DNA of 50,259 nucleotides, taken from assembly GCF_000372465.1 (NCBI RefSeq), contig NZ_AQUZ01000010.1:161244-211502 (forward strand), given 5' to 3'. Below, in pieces: positions 25,245 through 33,714 of this stretch. The DNA is from Kribbella catacumbae DSM 19601 (GTDB taxonomy: Bacteria; Actinomycetota; Actinomycetes; Propionibacteriales; Kribbellaceae). Made by a program: the position numbers and the translations under genes. The notes beneath the pieces were generated by a model. It was not told where the DNA came from. It worked only from the letters and a program-made list of their open reading frames with translations, and made no database searches. The stretch's first letter is position 1, and each line of letters starts with the position of its first letter.

Positions 25245-26015
25245 TTACACGCCGTGACCGTGAGCCTGGGCGCGGGCCTCCGGGCGGAAGCCGTTGCGCG
25301 GGCTGAGCGTGTCGTCGCCGTTGCCGAGCGCCTTGAGCTGCTCGGTGAAGTACGTCTTCAGGCGACTGCGGTACTCACGCTCGTAGGCGTGCAGGTCGTC
25401 GATCGTGCGCTCGAGCTGACCCTTCTGCTTCTCCAGCGTGCCGAGCATCTGAGCGCGACGCTCGGCGATCTCGCCGTCGAGCTTCTCGGCGCGGGCGCGG
25501 GCCTCACCGGTCATCCGGTCAGCCTTGCCACGTGCCTCGTTCTCCAGGCGCTCGGCCTTGGCGCGGGCCTCGCCGATGATCTTGTCGGCGGTGTCCTTCG
25601 CCTCCTGGACCAGGTCGTCGGAGTGCTTGGTAGCCATCTCCAGCAGCCGCACGGCGGAGCTGGAGGCGTCGCCGACGGTTCCTGCTGCCGCAGCAGCCCC
25701 CGCGGCCGCTACAGCGGGAGCGACGACTGGCGGTGGCTTCTCCTCGGGCTTCTCGACGACCACAGGGGCCGGCTTGGGCTGCTGCACGACAGGCGGCAGG
25801 GCGGCGGTCTGGTCGACCACCGGTCGGTCCTGCCCACTGCCGGCACGCTGAGCGGCGGCAAGCTTGGCCCGCAGCTCCTCGTTCTCGGCGAGAAGTCGCT
25901 CGAGCTCGGCTTCGACCTCGTCGAGGAAGGAGTCGACCTCAGTGACGTCGTAGCCCTCCCGCAATCGGACGGGCGTGAACTGCTTCGAGCGGACGTCATC
26001 CGGCGTCAGCGGCAT
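25245..26015 (-). CDS. divIVA: DivIVA-family polar growth protein (Wag31)
   Basis: The 256-residue coiled-coil scaffold recognises curved membrane at cell poles and septa and organises tip growth and wall synthesis in actinobacteria. The conserved N-terminal lipid-binding domain begins MPLTPDDVRSKQFTPVRLREGYDVTEVDSFLDEVE. A Pro/Val/Ala linker (about 75-115) follows, then a long coiled coil with KIIGEARAKAERLENEARGKADRM (about 120-235), ending HGHGV. The domain order is as in Wag31 and Streptomyces DivIVA. Such proteins are often phosphorylated by Ser/Thr kinases in or near the linker; that cannot be seen here. AGGTG lies four nt before the ATG. It is the last gene of the division block; the 209-nt gap to yggT may hold its own promoter. 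Confidence 0.96.
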   Translation of the reverse strand: MPLTPDDVRSKQFTPVRLREGYDVTEVDSFLDEVEAELERLLAENEELRAKLAAAQRAGSGQDRPVVDQTAALPPVVQQPKPAPVVVEKPEEKPPPVVAPAVAAAGAAAAAGTVGDASSSAVRLLEMATKHSDDLVQEAKDTADKIIGEARAKAERLENEARGKADRMTGEARARAEKLDGEIAERRAQMLGTLEKQKGQLERTIDDLHAYEREYRSRLKTYFTEQLKALGNGDDTLSPRNGFRPEARAQAHGHGV

Positions 26016-26224
26016 CTTTCACCTCGTTTGTCTGTGTCTTGGCGGAGTCGTCGTGGCCTTGACCTCGGCGACTCAGTAGATCACGTTATCGCTTCGTTGT
26101 GTTCTGGCGGAATCCGGGCGGGCGATAACTGCGGTCGAACTCCGGCGTCGACCGGTCTGCTCCTACCCAGCTGGTGGAGTCCTCATGCTCCGACCTCCCT
26201 GTGATCCTGGCGGTGCCGTGGATT

Positions 26225-26530
26225 TCACAACGACCTGATCGCGGTCGAGTTGATCGACATCGCCAGCGAGACGAGGACGAACAGCATCAGCATCGACAGG
26301 TCGATCCGGAGACCTCCAGCACCGATCGGCGGCAGGATCCGCCGCAGCGGCCGCAGAAACGGATCGGTTACCGAGTAGATCAGCTCGAACAGCAACAGCA
26401 GCGGCCCTTTCGGGTGCCATTGCGGCGCGAACATGACGATCAGACTCAGTACGAACCGCGCCACCAGCATCAGGAAGAAGGCCAGCAGCACGTAGGCGAG
26501 TACACCGAGGACGAGCACAAGAGCATCCAT
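26225..26530 (-). CDS. YggT-family membrane protein
   Basis: The protein has 101 residues from the ATG at 26530. Two hydrophobic regions, LVLVLGVLAYVLLAFFLMLVARFVLSLIVMF and LSMLMLFVLVSLAMSI, flank the family motif YSVTDPFLRPLRRILPPIGAGGLRIDLS. YggT proteins have been tied to osmotic tolerance and, from gene context, to division. The sepF-yggT-divIVA order here is the conserved actinobacterial one. The open frame extends to 26572 but the additional residues are not family-like. A TACACT at 26541-26546 is 10 nt before the ATG, and no Shine-Dalgarno is visible. A near-leaderless internal promoter is therefore possible. Confidence 0.9.
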   Translation of the reverse strand: MDALVLVLGVLAYVLLAFFLMLVARFVLSLIVMFAPQWHPKGPLLLLFELIYSVTDPFLRPLRRILPPIGAGGLRIDLSMLMLFVLVSLAMSINSTAIRSL

Positions 26531-26568
26531 GTCAGACAAGAGTGTAGAAGACGGCCGAAGCCGCGTCC

Positions 26569-27087
26569 TCAACTCTGGTTGTAGAACCCGTCCGCGGCGA
26601 TCTTTTCCTTCTCCTCCGCGGCCAGTGTCACGTTCGGCGGGCAGACCAGGAACACCTTGGTGGTGATCCGCTCGATCGAACCCCGGCAGCAGAAGATCAG
26701 CCCGGCGGCGAAGTCGACCAGCCGCTTGGCATCCGCGTGGTCCATCTCGGTCAGGTTCATGATGACGGGCGTACCGTCGCGGAAGTGCTCACCGATCACA
26801 CGCGCCTCGTTGTAGCTGCGCGGGTGCACGGTGGTGATGCGGGCCAACTCGGTAACCTCCGGGGATGAAGCTGCGACACCACGTCGATCTGGGAACTTGC
26901 TGACCGTGCCCACCTGCTCGTCGCGACGATCCGGCACCGGCTCGGTTTCGTCCGACTCCCCGTCGACGGCTTCGTCCTCGTACTCGTCGTAGCCGTCGTC
27001 GTACTCGTCGTCATAGCGCGCGTTGTACCGCTCGCCGTCCTCGACCAAGCCGAGGTACACACCCATCTTGCGCAACGCGCCGCTCAT
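26569..27087 (-). CDS. sepF: Cell division protein SepF
   Basis: The 172-residue protein is the membrane anchor of FtsZ in actinobacteria, which lack FtsA. The N-terminus MSGALRKMGVYLGL is the amphipathic membrane-binding helix. An acidic Asp/Glu/Tyr-rich linker (about 20-60) follows. The C-terminal FtsZ-binding domain (about 80-168) contains VHPRSYNEARVIGEHFRDGTPVIMNLTEMD and FAAGLIFCCRGSIERITTKVFLVCPP. The ATG at 27087 has GGAGG three nt upstream. An in-frame extension to 27186 lacks family similarity. It lies 37 nt after yggS in the division block. It should bind the FtsZ C-terminal peptide DLDIPDFLK, which is present here. Confidence 0.95.
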   Translation of the reverse strand: MSGALRKMGVYLGLVEDGERYNARYDDEYDDGYDEYEDEAVDGESDETEPVPDRRDEQVGTVSKFPDRRGVAASSPEVTELARITTVHPRSYNEARVIGEHFRDGTPVIMNLTEMDHADAKRLVDFAAGLIFCCRGSIERITTKVFLVCPPNVTLAAEEKEKIAADGFYNQS

Positions 27088-27124
27088 GGCCCTCCAGCCC
27101 TTCGGTCGATTCTCGATGTCGACA

Positions 27125-27844
27125 CTAGCCCAGAGGAGTACGTGTACCGAGTAATGCGCGCCCGAGCCGCACGTGTGTCGCCCCACGCCTGATCGCGGCC
27201 TCCAGATCGCCGCTCATTCCGGCGGAGACCCAGTTGGCACCGGGATGTTCGGAGCGTAGTCGGGAGGCTACTACTTCCAGTCCCCCGAACGCCTCGTCGG
27301 GGTCCGATCCGAGCGGCGCCACGGCCATCACGCCACCCAGCTCCAGCCCGTCCGCACCCGCGACCTCAGCGGCCAGCTCCGGTACGTCGGCCGGCGCGAC
27401 CCCGCCACGGCCCACCCCTGTCGCCGCATCGGCCGGCCCGTACTCCGCCAGGCTCACCTGCAGCAGGCATCGCAGTACGCGGCCTTCGTCCACGGCTGCC
27501 CGGGACAGCGCCTTCACCAGGGACGACCGGTCGACGGAGTGCAGCACGGACGCATTGCGGACGATCGAACGGGCCTTGTTCGACTGGAGTTGCCCGACGA
27601 AGTGCCAGGTGACGTCCTGACAGTCCGGCGCCTTGGCCTTGAGCTCCTGCTCCCTGTTCTCTCCCAGATCCCGCACTCCGAGAGCCGCCAGCGCCCGCAC
27701 GTCGCTGACTGGGAAGGTTTTGGTGATCGCCACCAGGGTGACCGCGTCCTCGGGCCTCCCAGCCGCCACACAGGCCGCCTGGATCCGCTCACGCACGGAC
27801 GTCAGATTGTCGCGGAGCTCCTGCTCGCGGGTGTCCGCGGTCAC
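27125..27844 (-). CDS. PLP-homeostasis protein, YggS/PROSC family
   Basis: The 239-residue fold-type III alanine-racemase-like barrel carries pyridoxal 5'-phosphate without a known catalytic reaction; family members keep PLP and amino-acid pools balanced. The PLP lysine is in VTLVAITKTFPVSD near residue 42. The other signatures are DLGENREQELKAKAP, WHFVGQLQSNKARSIV and SAGMSGDLEAAIRRGATHVRLGRALLG. Length is typical. The GTG start at 27844 overlaps the pgeF stop by GTGA, so the two are translationally coupled. Its place between pgeF and sepF is conserved across actinobacteria and many firmicutes. Mutants in other bacteria affect vitamin B6 and D-Ala-linked processes. Confidence 0.95.
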   Translation of the reverse strand: MTADTREQELRDNLTSVRERIQAACVAAGRPEDAVTLVAITKTFPVSDVRALAALGVRDLGENREQELKAKAPDCQDVTWHFVGQLQSNKARSIVRNASVLHSVDRSSLVKALSRAAVDEGRVLRCLLQVSLAEYGPADAATGVGRGGVAPADVPELAAEVAGADGLELGGVMAVAPLGSDPDEAFGGLEVVASRLRSEHPGANWVSAGMSGDLEAAIRRGATHVRLGRALLGTRTPLG

Positions 27845-28572
27845 CGGGTCAGCCTGACGAGCCCGGCCAGCCGTCCGCTGACGGGTCCTTCACGCCGGTA
27901 CGAGTAGAGATTCTCCGACTCGATCGTGCAGCTGGTCGCGTCGATCACGGTGCAGTCGAGCTCGGCCAGCTGGGCGGCGACGCCGGCAGCCACGTCGATC
28001 GACGGTGTCCCCCAGCTCGTTTCGGCGTACGACGCGGGCACCCGCTCGGCGACCTCGGCGCGCATCTCCTCGGGGACCTCGTAACAGTTGCCGCACGCGT
28101 ACGGCCCGAGAACTGCGGTGATCCGCTCGGCACCGAGGGCGCGCATCGCCTCGACAGTCGCCGGTACGACGCCGGCGTACAGGCCGCGGCGTCCTGAGTG
28201 GGCGGCGCCGATGACGCCTTTGGCCTGGTCGGCGAAGAGCACCGGCAGGCAGTCGGCGGCCCGGACACACAGCACGACATCGGTGCGCGTCGTCACCAGC
28301 GCGTCAGCTCGCGGCTGCGGCCGCACCGGCAGTTCGTCATCGGGCCGCACCACGTGCACGTCGTACCCGTGCACCTGACTGACCCGGATCACCCGGTCCT
28401 CGGCGACCCCGAACTCACCCGCGAGCCGGCGGAAGTTCTCCGCGATCGCATCAGCCTCGTCCCCCTGCGCACTGCCCAGATTCAGTTCGCCGTACGGCGG
28501 CAGACTGGCTCCCCCGAACCGATCGGTGAAGGCGAAGCGGGCCCCATCGAAAACCTCGTCATAACCGAACAC
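27841..28572 (-). CDS. pgeF: Peptidoglycan editing factor PgeF (YfiH/DUF152)
   Basis: The 243-residue laccase-like protein of the YfiH family removes wrongly incorporated residues, such as L-Ser in place of L-Ala, from peptidoglycan precursors. The GTG start gives MFGYDEVFDGARFAFTDRFGG. Metal-ligand regions are RVSQVHGYDVHVV, CVRAADCLPVLFADQAKGVIGAAHSGRRGLYAGVV and GPYACGNCYEVPEEM, with the His and Cys residues typical of this zinc-binding fold. Older annotations call it a multicopper polyphenol oxidase. It lies 49 nt after ftsZ and has its own leaderless-type -10 element. Its end overlaps yggS by 4 nt. Confidence 0.94.
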   Translation of the reverse strand: MFGYDEVFDGARFAFTDRFGGASLPPYGELNLGSAQGDEADAIAENFRRLAGEFGVAEDRVIRVSQVHGYDVHVVRPDDELPVRPQPRADALVTTRTDVVLCVRAADCLPVLFADQAKGVIGAAHSGRRGLYAGVVPATVEAMRALGAERITAVLGPYACGNCYEVPEEMRAEVAERVPASYAETSWGTPSIDVAAGVAAQLAELDCTVIDATSCTIESENLYSYRREGPVSGRLAGLVRLTR

Positions 28573-28578
28573 CCCCGA

Positions 28579-28584
28579 AGGCTA
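28579..28584 (-). promoter_or_regulatory. -10 element TAGCCT for leaderless pgeF
   Basis: On the minus strand TAGCCT is followed by TCGGGG (six bases) and the GTG of pgeF, the same leaderless spacing as at 2419, 3731 and 17365. It lies in the 49-nt gap after ftsZ, so pgeF-yggS-sepF can be expressed independently of ftsZ read-through. Confidence 0.55.
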
Positions 28585-28621
28585 TCCCGCTCACCAACGT
28601 CGGGTTGCCGTGTGCTGCCGG

Positions 28622-30169
28622 CTACTTCAGGAAGTCGGGGATGTCGAGGTCGTCATCGTCGTTGTCCGGCTTGCGCGGCTGGCGCTGCGGAGCCGGCTGG
28701 GACGACGGTGAGTTCGACGGGCCCGTGGTCGGCCAGGTGTGCTGGGTCGGCGCGGACGGCGTCGGGGTCGGCGGGTGTGGCACCGGCGGCTGGTTGGTCT
28801 GCGGCTGAGTGGTGCGGACCGGCTCGCCGCTCTGCGGGCGCGCCGAGTGCGTGGTGCCCCGGCTCTGGTCCGTGTTCGGCACCGGCACGGTGTCGTCAGT
28901 CGGCGTACCGGCCGGCGGCTGGTAGCTGGGCGAGCCTCCGGTCGAGCCCTGACCACCAGCGGCCTGGCCACCCTGGCCCGCCGCGCCCTGACCGGCAGCG
29001 TCAGCAGCCTGACCTGCAGGAGTCTGACCTGCAGGCGCCTGGCCCCCGGTGTTCGCCGGAGGGGTCCCGTACGGCGGGGGCTGGTTGGCGGGCTGGTGGG
29101 CCTGCGTCTGAGCCTCGGCCTGGGTTGAGCGCGGCACGCCCTGCGTCGCCACATCCCCACCAGCGGCGGGGAGGCGGTTCTGCGGACGGGCCTGGTTCAT
29201 CGCCTGCTCGCGGCGCTTCGGCATCCCGCCGTCGAAGCCGGCCGCGATCACGGTCACCCGGACCTCGTCGCCGAGCGCGTCGTCGATCACCGCGCCGAAG
29301 ATGATGTTCGCGTCGGTGTGCGCGGACTCCGAGACGAGCTGGGCCGCCTCGTTGATCTCGAACAGGCCGAGATCGGAACCGCCCGCGATCGACAGCAGCA
29401 CGCCGTGCGCGCCCTCGATGCTTGCCTCTAGCAACGGCGAGGAGATGGCCGCCTCGGCCGCCGCCACCGCGCGGTCCTCGCCGCGGGACGAGCCGATGCC
29501 CATCAGCGCCGAGCCGGCGTTGGACATGACGGCCTTGACGTCGGCGAAGTCGACGTTGATCAGGCCGGGCGTGGTGATCAGGTCGGTGATGCCGGAGACA
29601 CCCTGCAGCAGCACCTGGTCGGCCTGCTTGAAGGCGTCCAGCACGGACACGGCGCGGTCGGAGATGGTGAGGAGGCGGTCATTCGGAATCACTATCAGGG
29701 TGTCGACCTCCTCGCGGAGGGTGGCGATGCCGTCCTCCGCCTGGGTCGCGCGGCGCTTGCCCTCGAACGAGAACGGCCGGGTCACGACACCGATGGTCAG
29801 CGCGCCCAGCGAACGGGCGATCCGGGCCACCACGGGCGCGCCGCCGGTGCCGGTGCCACCACCTTCACCCGCGGTGACGAAGACCATGTCGGCGCCCTTC
29901 AGCGCCTCCTCGATCTCCTCCGCGTGGTCCTCGGCGGCCTTCTGCCCGATCGCCGGGTTCGCGCCGGCGCCGAGGCCCCGGGTCTCCTCCCGGCCGATGT
30001 CGAGCTTGACGTCCGCGTCGCTCATCAACAGCGCCTGGGCGTCGGTGTTGATAGCGATGAACTCAACGCCCTTCAGACCGTGCTCGATCATCCGGTTCAC
30101 GGCGTTGACGCCGCCTCCGCCGATGCCGACGACCTTGATGAGTGCCAAATAGTTCTGCGGTGCCGCCAC
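28622..30169 (-). CDS. ftsZ: Cell division protein FtsZ
   Basis: The 515-residue tubulin homologue forms the Z-ring at the division site. GTP binding: [13 protein letters not shown], the tubulin signature GGGTGTG at 103-109, and NTDAQAL. The T7 synergy loop is [15 protein letters not shown] near 205-219. The globular domain ends near 318. A long linker (about 319-500) rich in Gln, Thr, Ala, Gly and Pro follows, then the C-terminal peptide [11 protein letters not shown] that binds SepF. The linker is several times the usual 50 residues and makes the protein longer than the usual 380-470. The GTG start has GAGAGG seven nt upstream. It follows ftsQ by 252 nt, which includes a promoter. Confidence 0.97.
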   Translation of the reverse strand: MAAPQNYLALIKVVGIGGGGVNAVNRMIEHGLKGVEFIAINTDAQALLMSDADVKLDIGREETRGLGAGANPAIGQKAAEDHAEEIEEALKGADMVFVTAGEGGGTGTGGAPVVARIARSLGALTIGVVTRPFSFEGKRRATQAEDGIATLREEVDTLIVIPNDRLLTISDRAVSVLDAFKQADQVLLQGVSGITDLITTPGLINVDFADVKAVMSNAGSALMGIGSSRGEDRAVAAAEAAISSPLLEASIEGAHGVLLSIAGGSDLGLFEINEAAQLVSESAHTDANIIFGAVIDDALGDEVRVTVIAAGFDGGMPKRREQAMNQARPQNRLPAAGGDVATQGVPRSTQAEAQTQAHQPANQPPPYGTPPANTGGQAPAGQTPAGQAADAAGQGAAGQGGQAAGGQGSTGGSPSYQPPAGTPTDDTVPVPNTDQSRGTTHSARPQSGEPVRTTQPQTNQPPVPHPPTPTPSAPTQHTWPTTGPSNSPSSQPAPQRQPRKPDNDDDDLDIPDFLK

Positions 30170-30299
30170 GTCCGCGCCTCTCGCCTCGTTCTGTTCCCGT
30201 TATGGCCGGTTGGCCGTCCGAGCTGCGCCTGCCTCGGACCCTTCCGTGGACCGATCCCCGTTATCCGGCGCCGGCCCTGCTGTCTTCGGATGGGCCTGA

Positions 30300-30329
30300 A
30301 CCTCATGGTGATGGTTAGAGATATGTCAA
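30300..30329 (-). promoter_or_regulatory. ftsZ: Putative ftsZ promoter in the ftsQ-ftsZ gap
   Basis: On the minus strand a perfect TTGACA (30324-30329) is followed 18 nt later by TGAGGT (30300-30305), 130 nt before the ftsZ start. The -35 is strong and the -10 weak. A TTGACA-bearing ftsZ promoter in the ftsQ-ftsZ gap matches the arrangement known in Streptomyces. A TAACCAT in the spacer is an alternative -10. Confidence 0.5.
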
Positions 30330-30421
30330 GCCTAGATTCCCTCGAACGCTACGGGAGTCGCTCCGGCAATGTCCACGCGCCTCGCCGCCGGTCGGTCGAT
30401 GTGTACCCGATGTGGGCACAC

Positions 30422-31162
30422 TCACTTCTTTTCCCCTTTGGTGACAGGGAGATCGGGCGCCGAGACGTCGTACACCTTGGCGTCCCGCTTCATCAGCACG
30501 CTGAGTACTTCGGCCTTGCGCTCACTGTCATCGGCGCTGCCCCAGACGACCTTCACCAACGACTCGAGGTTGAGGGTGATCGAGTCCGGCGAGGCCGCCG
30601 AGATCGACTCCACCTGGGACCGCAGCCCGACCGGCAGAGCGGCCGAAACCGTCACCACCGAACGGATCGTGACCTCGCGCCGATTTCCGACCACCAGCGC
30701 CTCGGGCAGACCCTCGGGCTTCGCGGGCACGGTCTTGAAGGCCACGCCGGTCGCGTCGACGAGCTCGAAGTTGCTGCCGTCGGTGACGACCACCACCGGG
30801 ACCCGCTCGGTCACCACGATCTTCAGCTGGTTCGGCCACGCCCTGGTCACCTGCGCGTCGGCCACGGCCTGGATCGTCCGCACCCGTTCCGCGATCGCGG
30901 TCAGGTCCACCTTGGCCAGCGGAGTACCCATCGGCGCCGCCGCGACCTGGGTGATCGTTGCCGGAGGCACCGTATCGGCACCGGCCACCTTTACCCCGGA
31001 GACCGCCAGGACGGACGAGAAGTAGAACAGCCAGACGGTCAGCCCGCCGAGTACCACGACCAGGCCGCCGACCGCCCAGGGCAGCCAGCCGCGCCATCGC
31101 ACCAACCGCTGCCGGCGCGCGAACCGCTGCTGTGCCCGGGCTAGGTCAGTGCTCTGACTCAT
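30422..31162 (-). CDS. ftsQ: Cell division protein FtsQ
   Basis: The 246-residue single-pass divisome protein links FtsL/FtsB-type proteins with FtsW/FtsI. A basic cytoplasmic N-terminus (RQRLVRWRGW) precedes one membrane helix at about 28-50. The POTRA domain follows (about 52-120, LAVSGVKVAGADTVPPATITQVAAAPMGTPLAKVD). The beta domain continues with RAWPNQLKIVVTERVPVVVV. Length is normal for actinobacterial FtsQ. The start ATG at 31162 has only a weak G-rich ribosome binding site and lies 18 nt after murC. It is followed by the ftsZ promoter gap. Confidence 0.94.
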   Translation of the reverse strand: MSQSTDLARAQQRFARRQRLVRWRGWLPWAVGGLVVVLGGLTVWLFYFSSVLAVSGVKVAGADTVPPATITQVAAAPMGTPLAKVDLTAIAERVRTIQAVADAQVTRAWPNQLKIVVTERVPVVVVTDGSNFELVDATGVAFKTVPAKPEGLPEALVVGNRREVTIRSVVTVSAALPVGLRSQVESISAASPDSITLNLESLVKVVWGSADDSERKAEVLSVLMKRDAKVYDVSAPDLPVTKGEKK

Positions 31163-31180
31163 CCCCCGCTCACCACCGGA

Positions 31181-32620
31181 TCACTCCGCGGCCGCCGCCG
31201 CGGGTGCCGCCCGTTCGGCCAGCAGATCGACCACTTCCGGCCCGATCAGCGTCACGTCGCCGGCGCCTAGCGTGACCACCAGGTCACCCGGCTCAGCCAG
31301 GTCCGCGACCAGCTGCGGTACTGCGGACCACGACGGCTCGAAGCGGACCTGATCCGGCTTGAGCGGCACGTGGTTGGCGATCAGCGCACCGGTGATCCCG
31401 GGCTCGGGGTCCTCGCGGGCCGCGAACACGTCCATCACGACGACCTCGTCGGCCAGCGCGAGCGCTTCGGAGAACTCGGTCGCGAAGATCCTGGTCCGGC
31501 TGAACAAGTGCGGCTGGAAGCAGGCGATCACGCGCCCCTCCCCCGCCACCGTGCGAGCCGCGGTCAGGTCGACGGCGAGCTCGGTCGGGTGGTGGGCGTA
31601 CGAGTCGAACACCCGGACGCCGTCCTCCAGGCCCTTGAACTCGAACCGCCGGCCGGTCCCGGTGAAGGACGCGAGTCCCTCGGCCAGGTCCGAGGCGGAG
31701 AAGCCCAGCCCGAGCCCGACGGTGAGAGCCGCCGAGGCGTTCAGCGCGTTGTGCTTGCCGGCCTGCTGCAGCTTCACGATCGGCAGCTTGCGACCGCGGA
31801 ACACCGGCACGAACGACTGGGTAGCCCCGGTCGCGGTGAGCTCGGTGACCCGGGTGTCGGCTTCCGGCGATTCGCCGTACGTCCGTACGTCGATGCCGCG
31901 GGCGCGGGCGAACTCGGCGAGCTGCCGGGACCCCGCGTCGTCGTAGCAGAGCACCATGAAGCCGCCGGGGATCACGCGATCGCAGAACTGCTCGAAGGCG
32001 AGCCGGTAGCTGGCCTCGTCGCCGTAGTTGTCCAGGTGGTCCGGCTCGACCGACGTGACGATCGACACCTCGGGGCTGTAGGTCAGGAAGGACTTGTCGG
32101 ACTCGTCGGCCTCCGCGACGAACAGGTCGCCGCTGCCGTCGTGGGCGTTCGAGCCGGACTCGTTCAGGTTCCCGCCGATCGCGTACGACGGGTCGACACC
32201 GCAGTGCTGCAACGCGACCGTCAGCATCGACGTGGTGGTCGTCTTGCCGTGCGTGCCGGCCACGGCGATCGTGCGCCGGCCGACCATCACGGAGGCCAGC
32301 GCCGCGGCCCGGGGCAGGATCGGGATCCCGGCCGCACGGGCGGCGACGACCTCGGGGTTGGTCTCGCGGATCGCGGTGGAGACGACGACGGTGTCCGTCT
32401 CGGCGACATGCTCGGCGGCGTGGCCGACCCAGCAGGTGGCGCCGAGGGCACGCAGGGCGGCGAGCACCTTGCCGTCCTTGGCGTCGGAGCCGGAGACCTC
32501 GATACCGCGGGCGGCCATGATCCGGGCGATACCGGACATGCCCGCGCCGCCGATACCGACGAAGTGGACCCGGCCCAGCTTCTCGGCCGGCAGATTGGTG
32601 TCAGGGGCGGTGACAATCAC
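31181..32620 (-). CDS. murC: UDP-N-acetylmuramate--L-alanine ligase
   Basis: The 479-residue ATP-dependent ligase adds L-alanine to UDP-MurNAc in the cytoplasm, the first peptide step of peptidoglycan synthesis. The N-terminal Rossmann domain begins GRVHFVGIGGAGMSGIARIM. The ATP-binding P-loop is AVAGTHGKTTTTSML, the catalytic middle region includes EADESDKSFL and SVEPDHLDNYG, and the C-terminal domain contains VFDSYAHHPTELAVDL. These are the Mur ligase hallmarks with MurC-specific HHPTE. The GTG start at 32620 overlaps the murG stop by 4 nt. Length is normal. Confidence 0.97.
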   Translation of the reverse strand: MIVTAPDTNLPAEKLGRVHFVGIGGAGMSGIARIMAARGIEVSGSDAKDGKVLAALRALGATCWVGHAAEHVAETDTVVVSTAIRETNPEVVAARAAGIPILPRAAALASVMVGRRTIAVAGTHGKTTTTSMLTVALQHCGVDPSYAIGGNLNESGSNAHDGSGDLFVAEADESDKSFLTYSPEVSIVTSVEPDHLDNYGDEASYRLAFEQFCDRVIPGGFMVLCYDDAGSRQLAEFARARGIDVRTYGESPEADTRVTELTATGATQSFVPVFRGRKLPIVKLQQAGKHNALNASAALTVGLGLGFSASDLAEGLASFTGTGRRFEFKGLEDGVRVFDSYAHHPTELAVDLTAARTVAGEGRVIACFQPHLFSRTRIFATEFSEALALADEVVVMDVFAAREDPEPGITGALIANHVPLKPDQVRFEPSWSAVPQLVADLAEPGDLVVTLGAGDVTLIGPEVVDLLAERAAPAAAAAE

Positions 32621-33714
32621 GAAGCAGACCTCACCACATCGAGGATGATCCGCGCCAACCGGTCGTCGGCATCGGTGCGGATCACGCCTTGAGCAGCAGT
32701 GGACATAGCTGTCAGACGCTCGCGGTCGTGCAGAAGTTGCGGGATGGTCGCCCGAACCCAGTCCGGCGTCACCTGGGCGTTGTCGACCACCAGGCCACCG
32801 CCCGCATCGACGACGGGCTTCGCGTTCAGTACCTGCTCACCGTTACCGTGTGGCAACGGAACGTAGATGGCGGGCAGTCCCACGCCGGACACCTCGGTCA
32901 CGGTGTTCGCACCCGAGCGGCAGACCACCAGGTCGGCGGCGGCGTACGCGAGATCCATCCGGTCAACGTATGACAGCACCTTGTACGGGTACCCACCTGT
33001 CTGCGCGACCTCCAGTGAGTTCTTCGGCCCGATCGCGTGCAGCACCTGGACGCCGGCCGCCAGCAGCTCGGCAGCGGCTCCTGCGAAGGCCTCGTTCAGC
33101 CTCTGGGCGCCCTGCGAGCCACCGGTGATGAACAGGGTCGGGGCGTCCGGGTCGAGGCCGAAGAACTGCCGCGCCTCGGCCCGCAGCGCGGCCCGGTCCA
33201 GCGTGGAGATCGCGCGCCGGATCGGCAGGCCGACGTACTCGGCGTGCGGCAGGTCCGTGCCGGGGAAGGAGGTCGCGACGTGGTGGGTGCAGTAGCGGGC
33301 AGCGAACTTGTTCGCGATCCCCGGCAGGGCGTTGCCCTCGTGCACGACGATCGGCGTCTTGCGGCGCCAGGCGGCGACGTACGCCGGCATCGACACGTAG
33401 CCGCCGAAGCCGACCAGGACGTCGGCCTTGGCCTCGTCGAGCACCTTGCGGGCCGCGCTCACCGAGCTGAGCATCTTGCCCGGTACGGCGAACAGCGCCG
33501 GCGTGGGCTTGCGCGGCAGCGGTACGGGCGGAATCAGTTCGAGCCGGTAGCCGGCTTCGGGGACGACGCGGACCTCGAGTCCACGCTCGGTCCCGAGGGC
33601 GATGATCTCGATCGTGGGGTCGATCCGGCGCAAGGCGTCGGCGGTAGCGATCAGGGGGGAAGTATGGCCGGCGGTACCACCACCGGCCAGGACGATGCTC
33701 GGCACAGCTTTCAA
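32617..33714 (-). CDS. murG: UDP-N-acetylglucosamine--N-acetylmuramyl-(pentapeptide) pyrophosphoryl-undecaprenol GlcNAc transferase
   Basis: The 365-residue GT-B glycosyltransferase converts lipid I to lipid II on the inner membrane face. The glycine-rich N-terminal loop is VLAGGGTAGHTSPLIATADAL. GFGGYVSMPAYVAAW and HEGNALPGIANKFAAR are the acceptor side. TGGSQGAQRLNEAF and CRSGANTVTEVSGVGLPAIYVPLPHGNGEQ form the UDP-GlcNAc side. The TTG at 33714 overlaps the ftsW stop by 4 nt. A GTG at 33705, giving MPSIVLAGGG, is an equally reasonable start; GGGAG lies 2 nt before the TTG and 11 nt before the GTG. Identification is secure. Confidence 0.96.
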   Translation of the reverse strand: MKAVPSIVLAGGGTAGHTSPLIATADALRRIDPTIEIIALGTERGLEVRVVPEAGYRLELIPPVPLPRKPTPALFAVPGKMLSSVSAARKVLDEAKADVLVGFGGYVSMPAYVAAWRRKTPIVVHEGNALPGIANKFAARYCTHHVATSFPGTDLPHAEYVGLPIRRAISTLDRAALRAEARQFFGLDPDAPTLFITGGSQGAQRLNEAFAGAAAELLAAGVQVLHAIGPKNSLEVAQTGGYPYKVLSYVDRMDLAYAAADLVVCRSGANTVTEVSGVGLPAIYVPLPHGNGEQVLNAKPVVDAGGGLVVDNAQVTPDWVRATIPQLLHDRERLTAMSTAAQGVIRTDADDRLARIILDVVRSAS

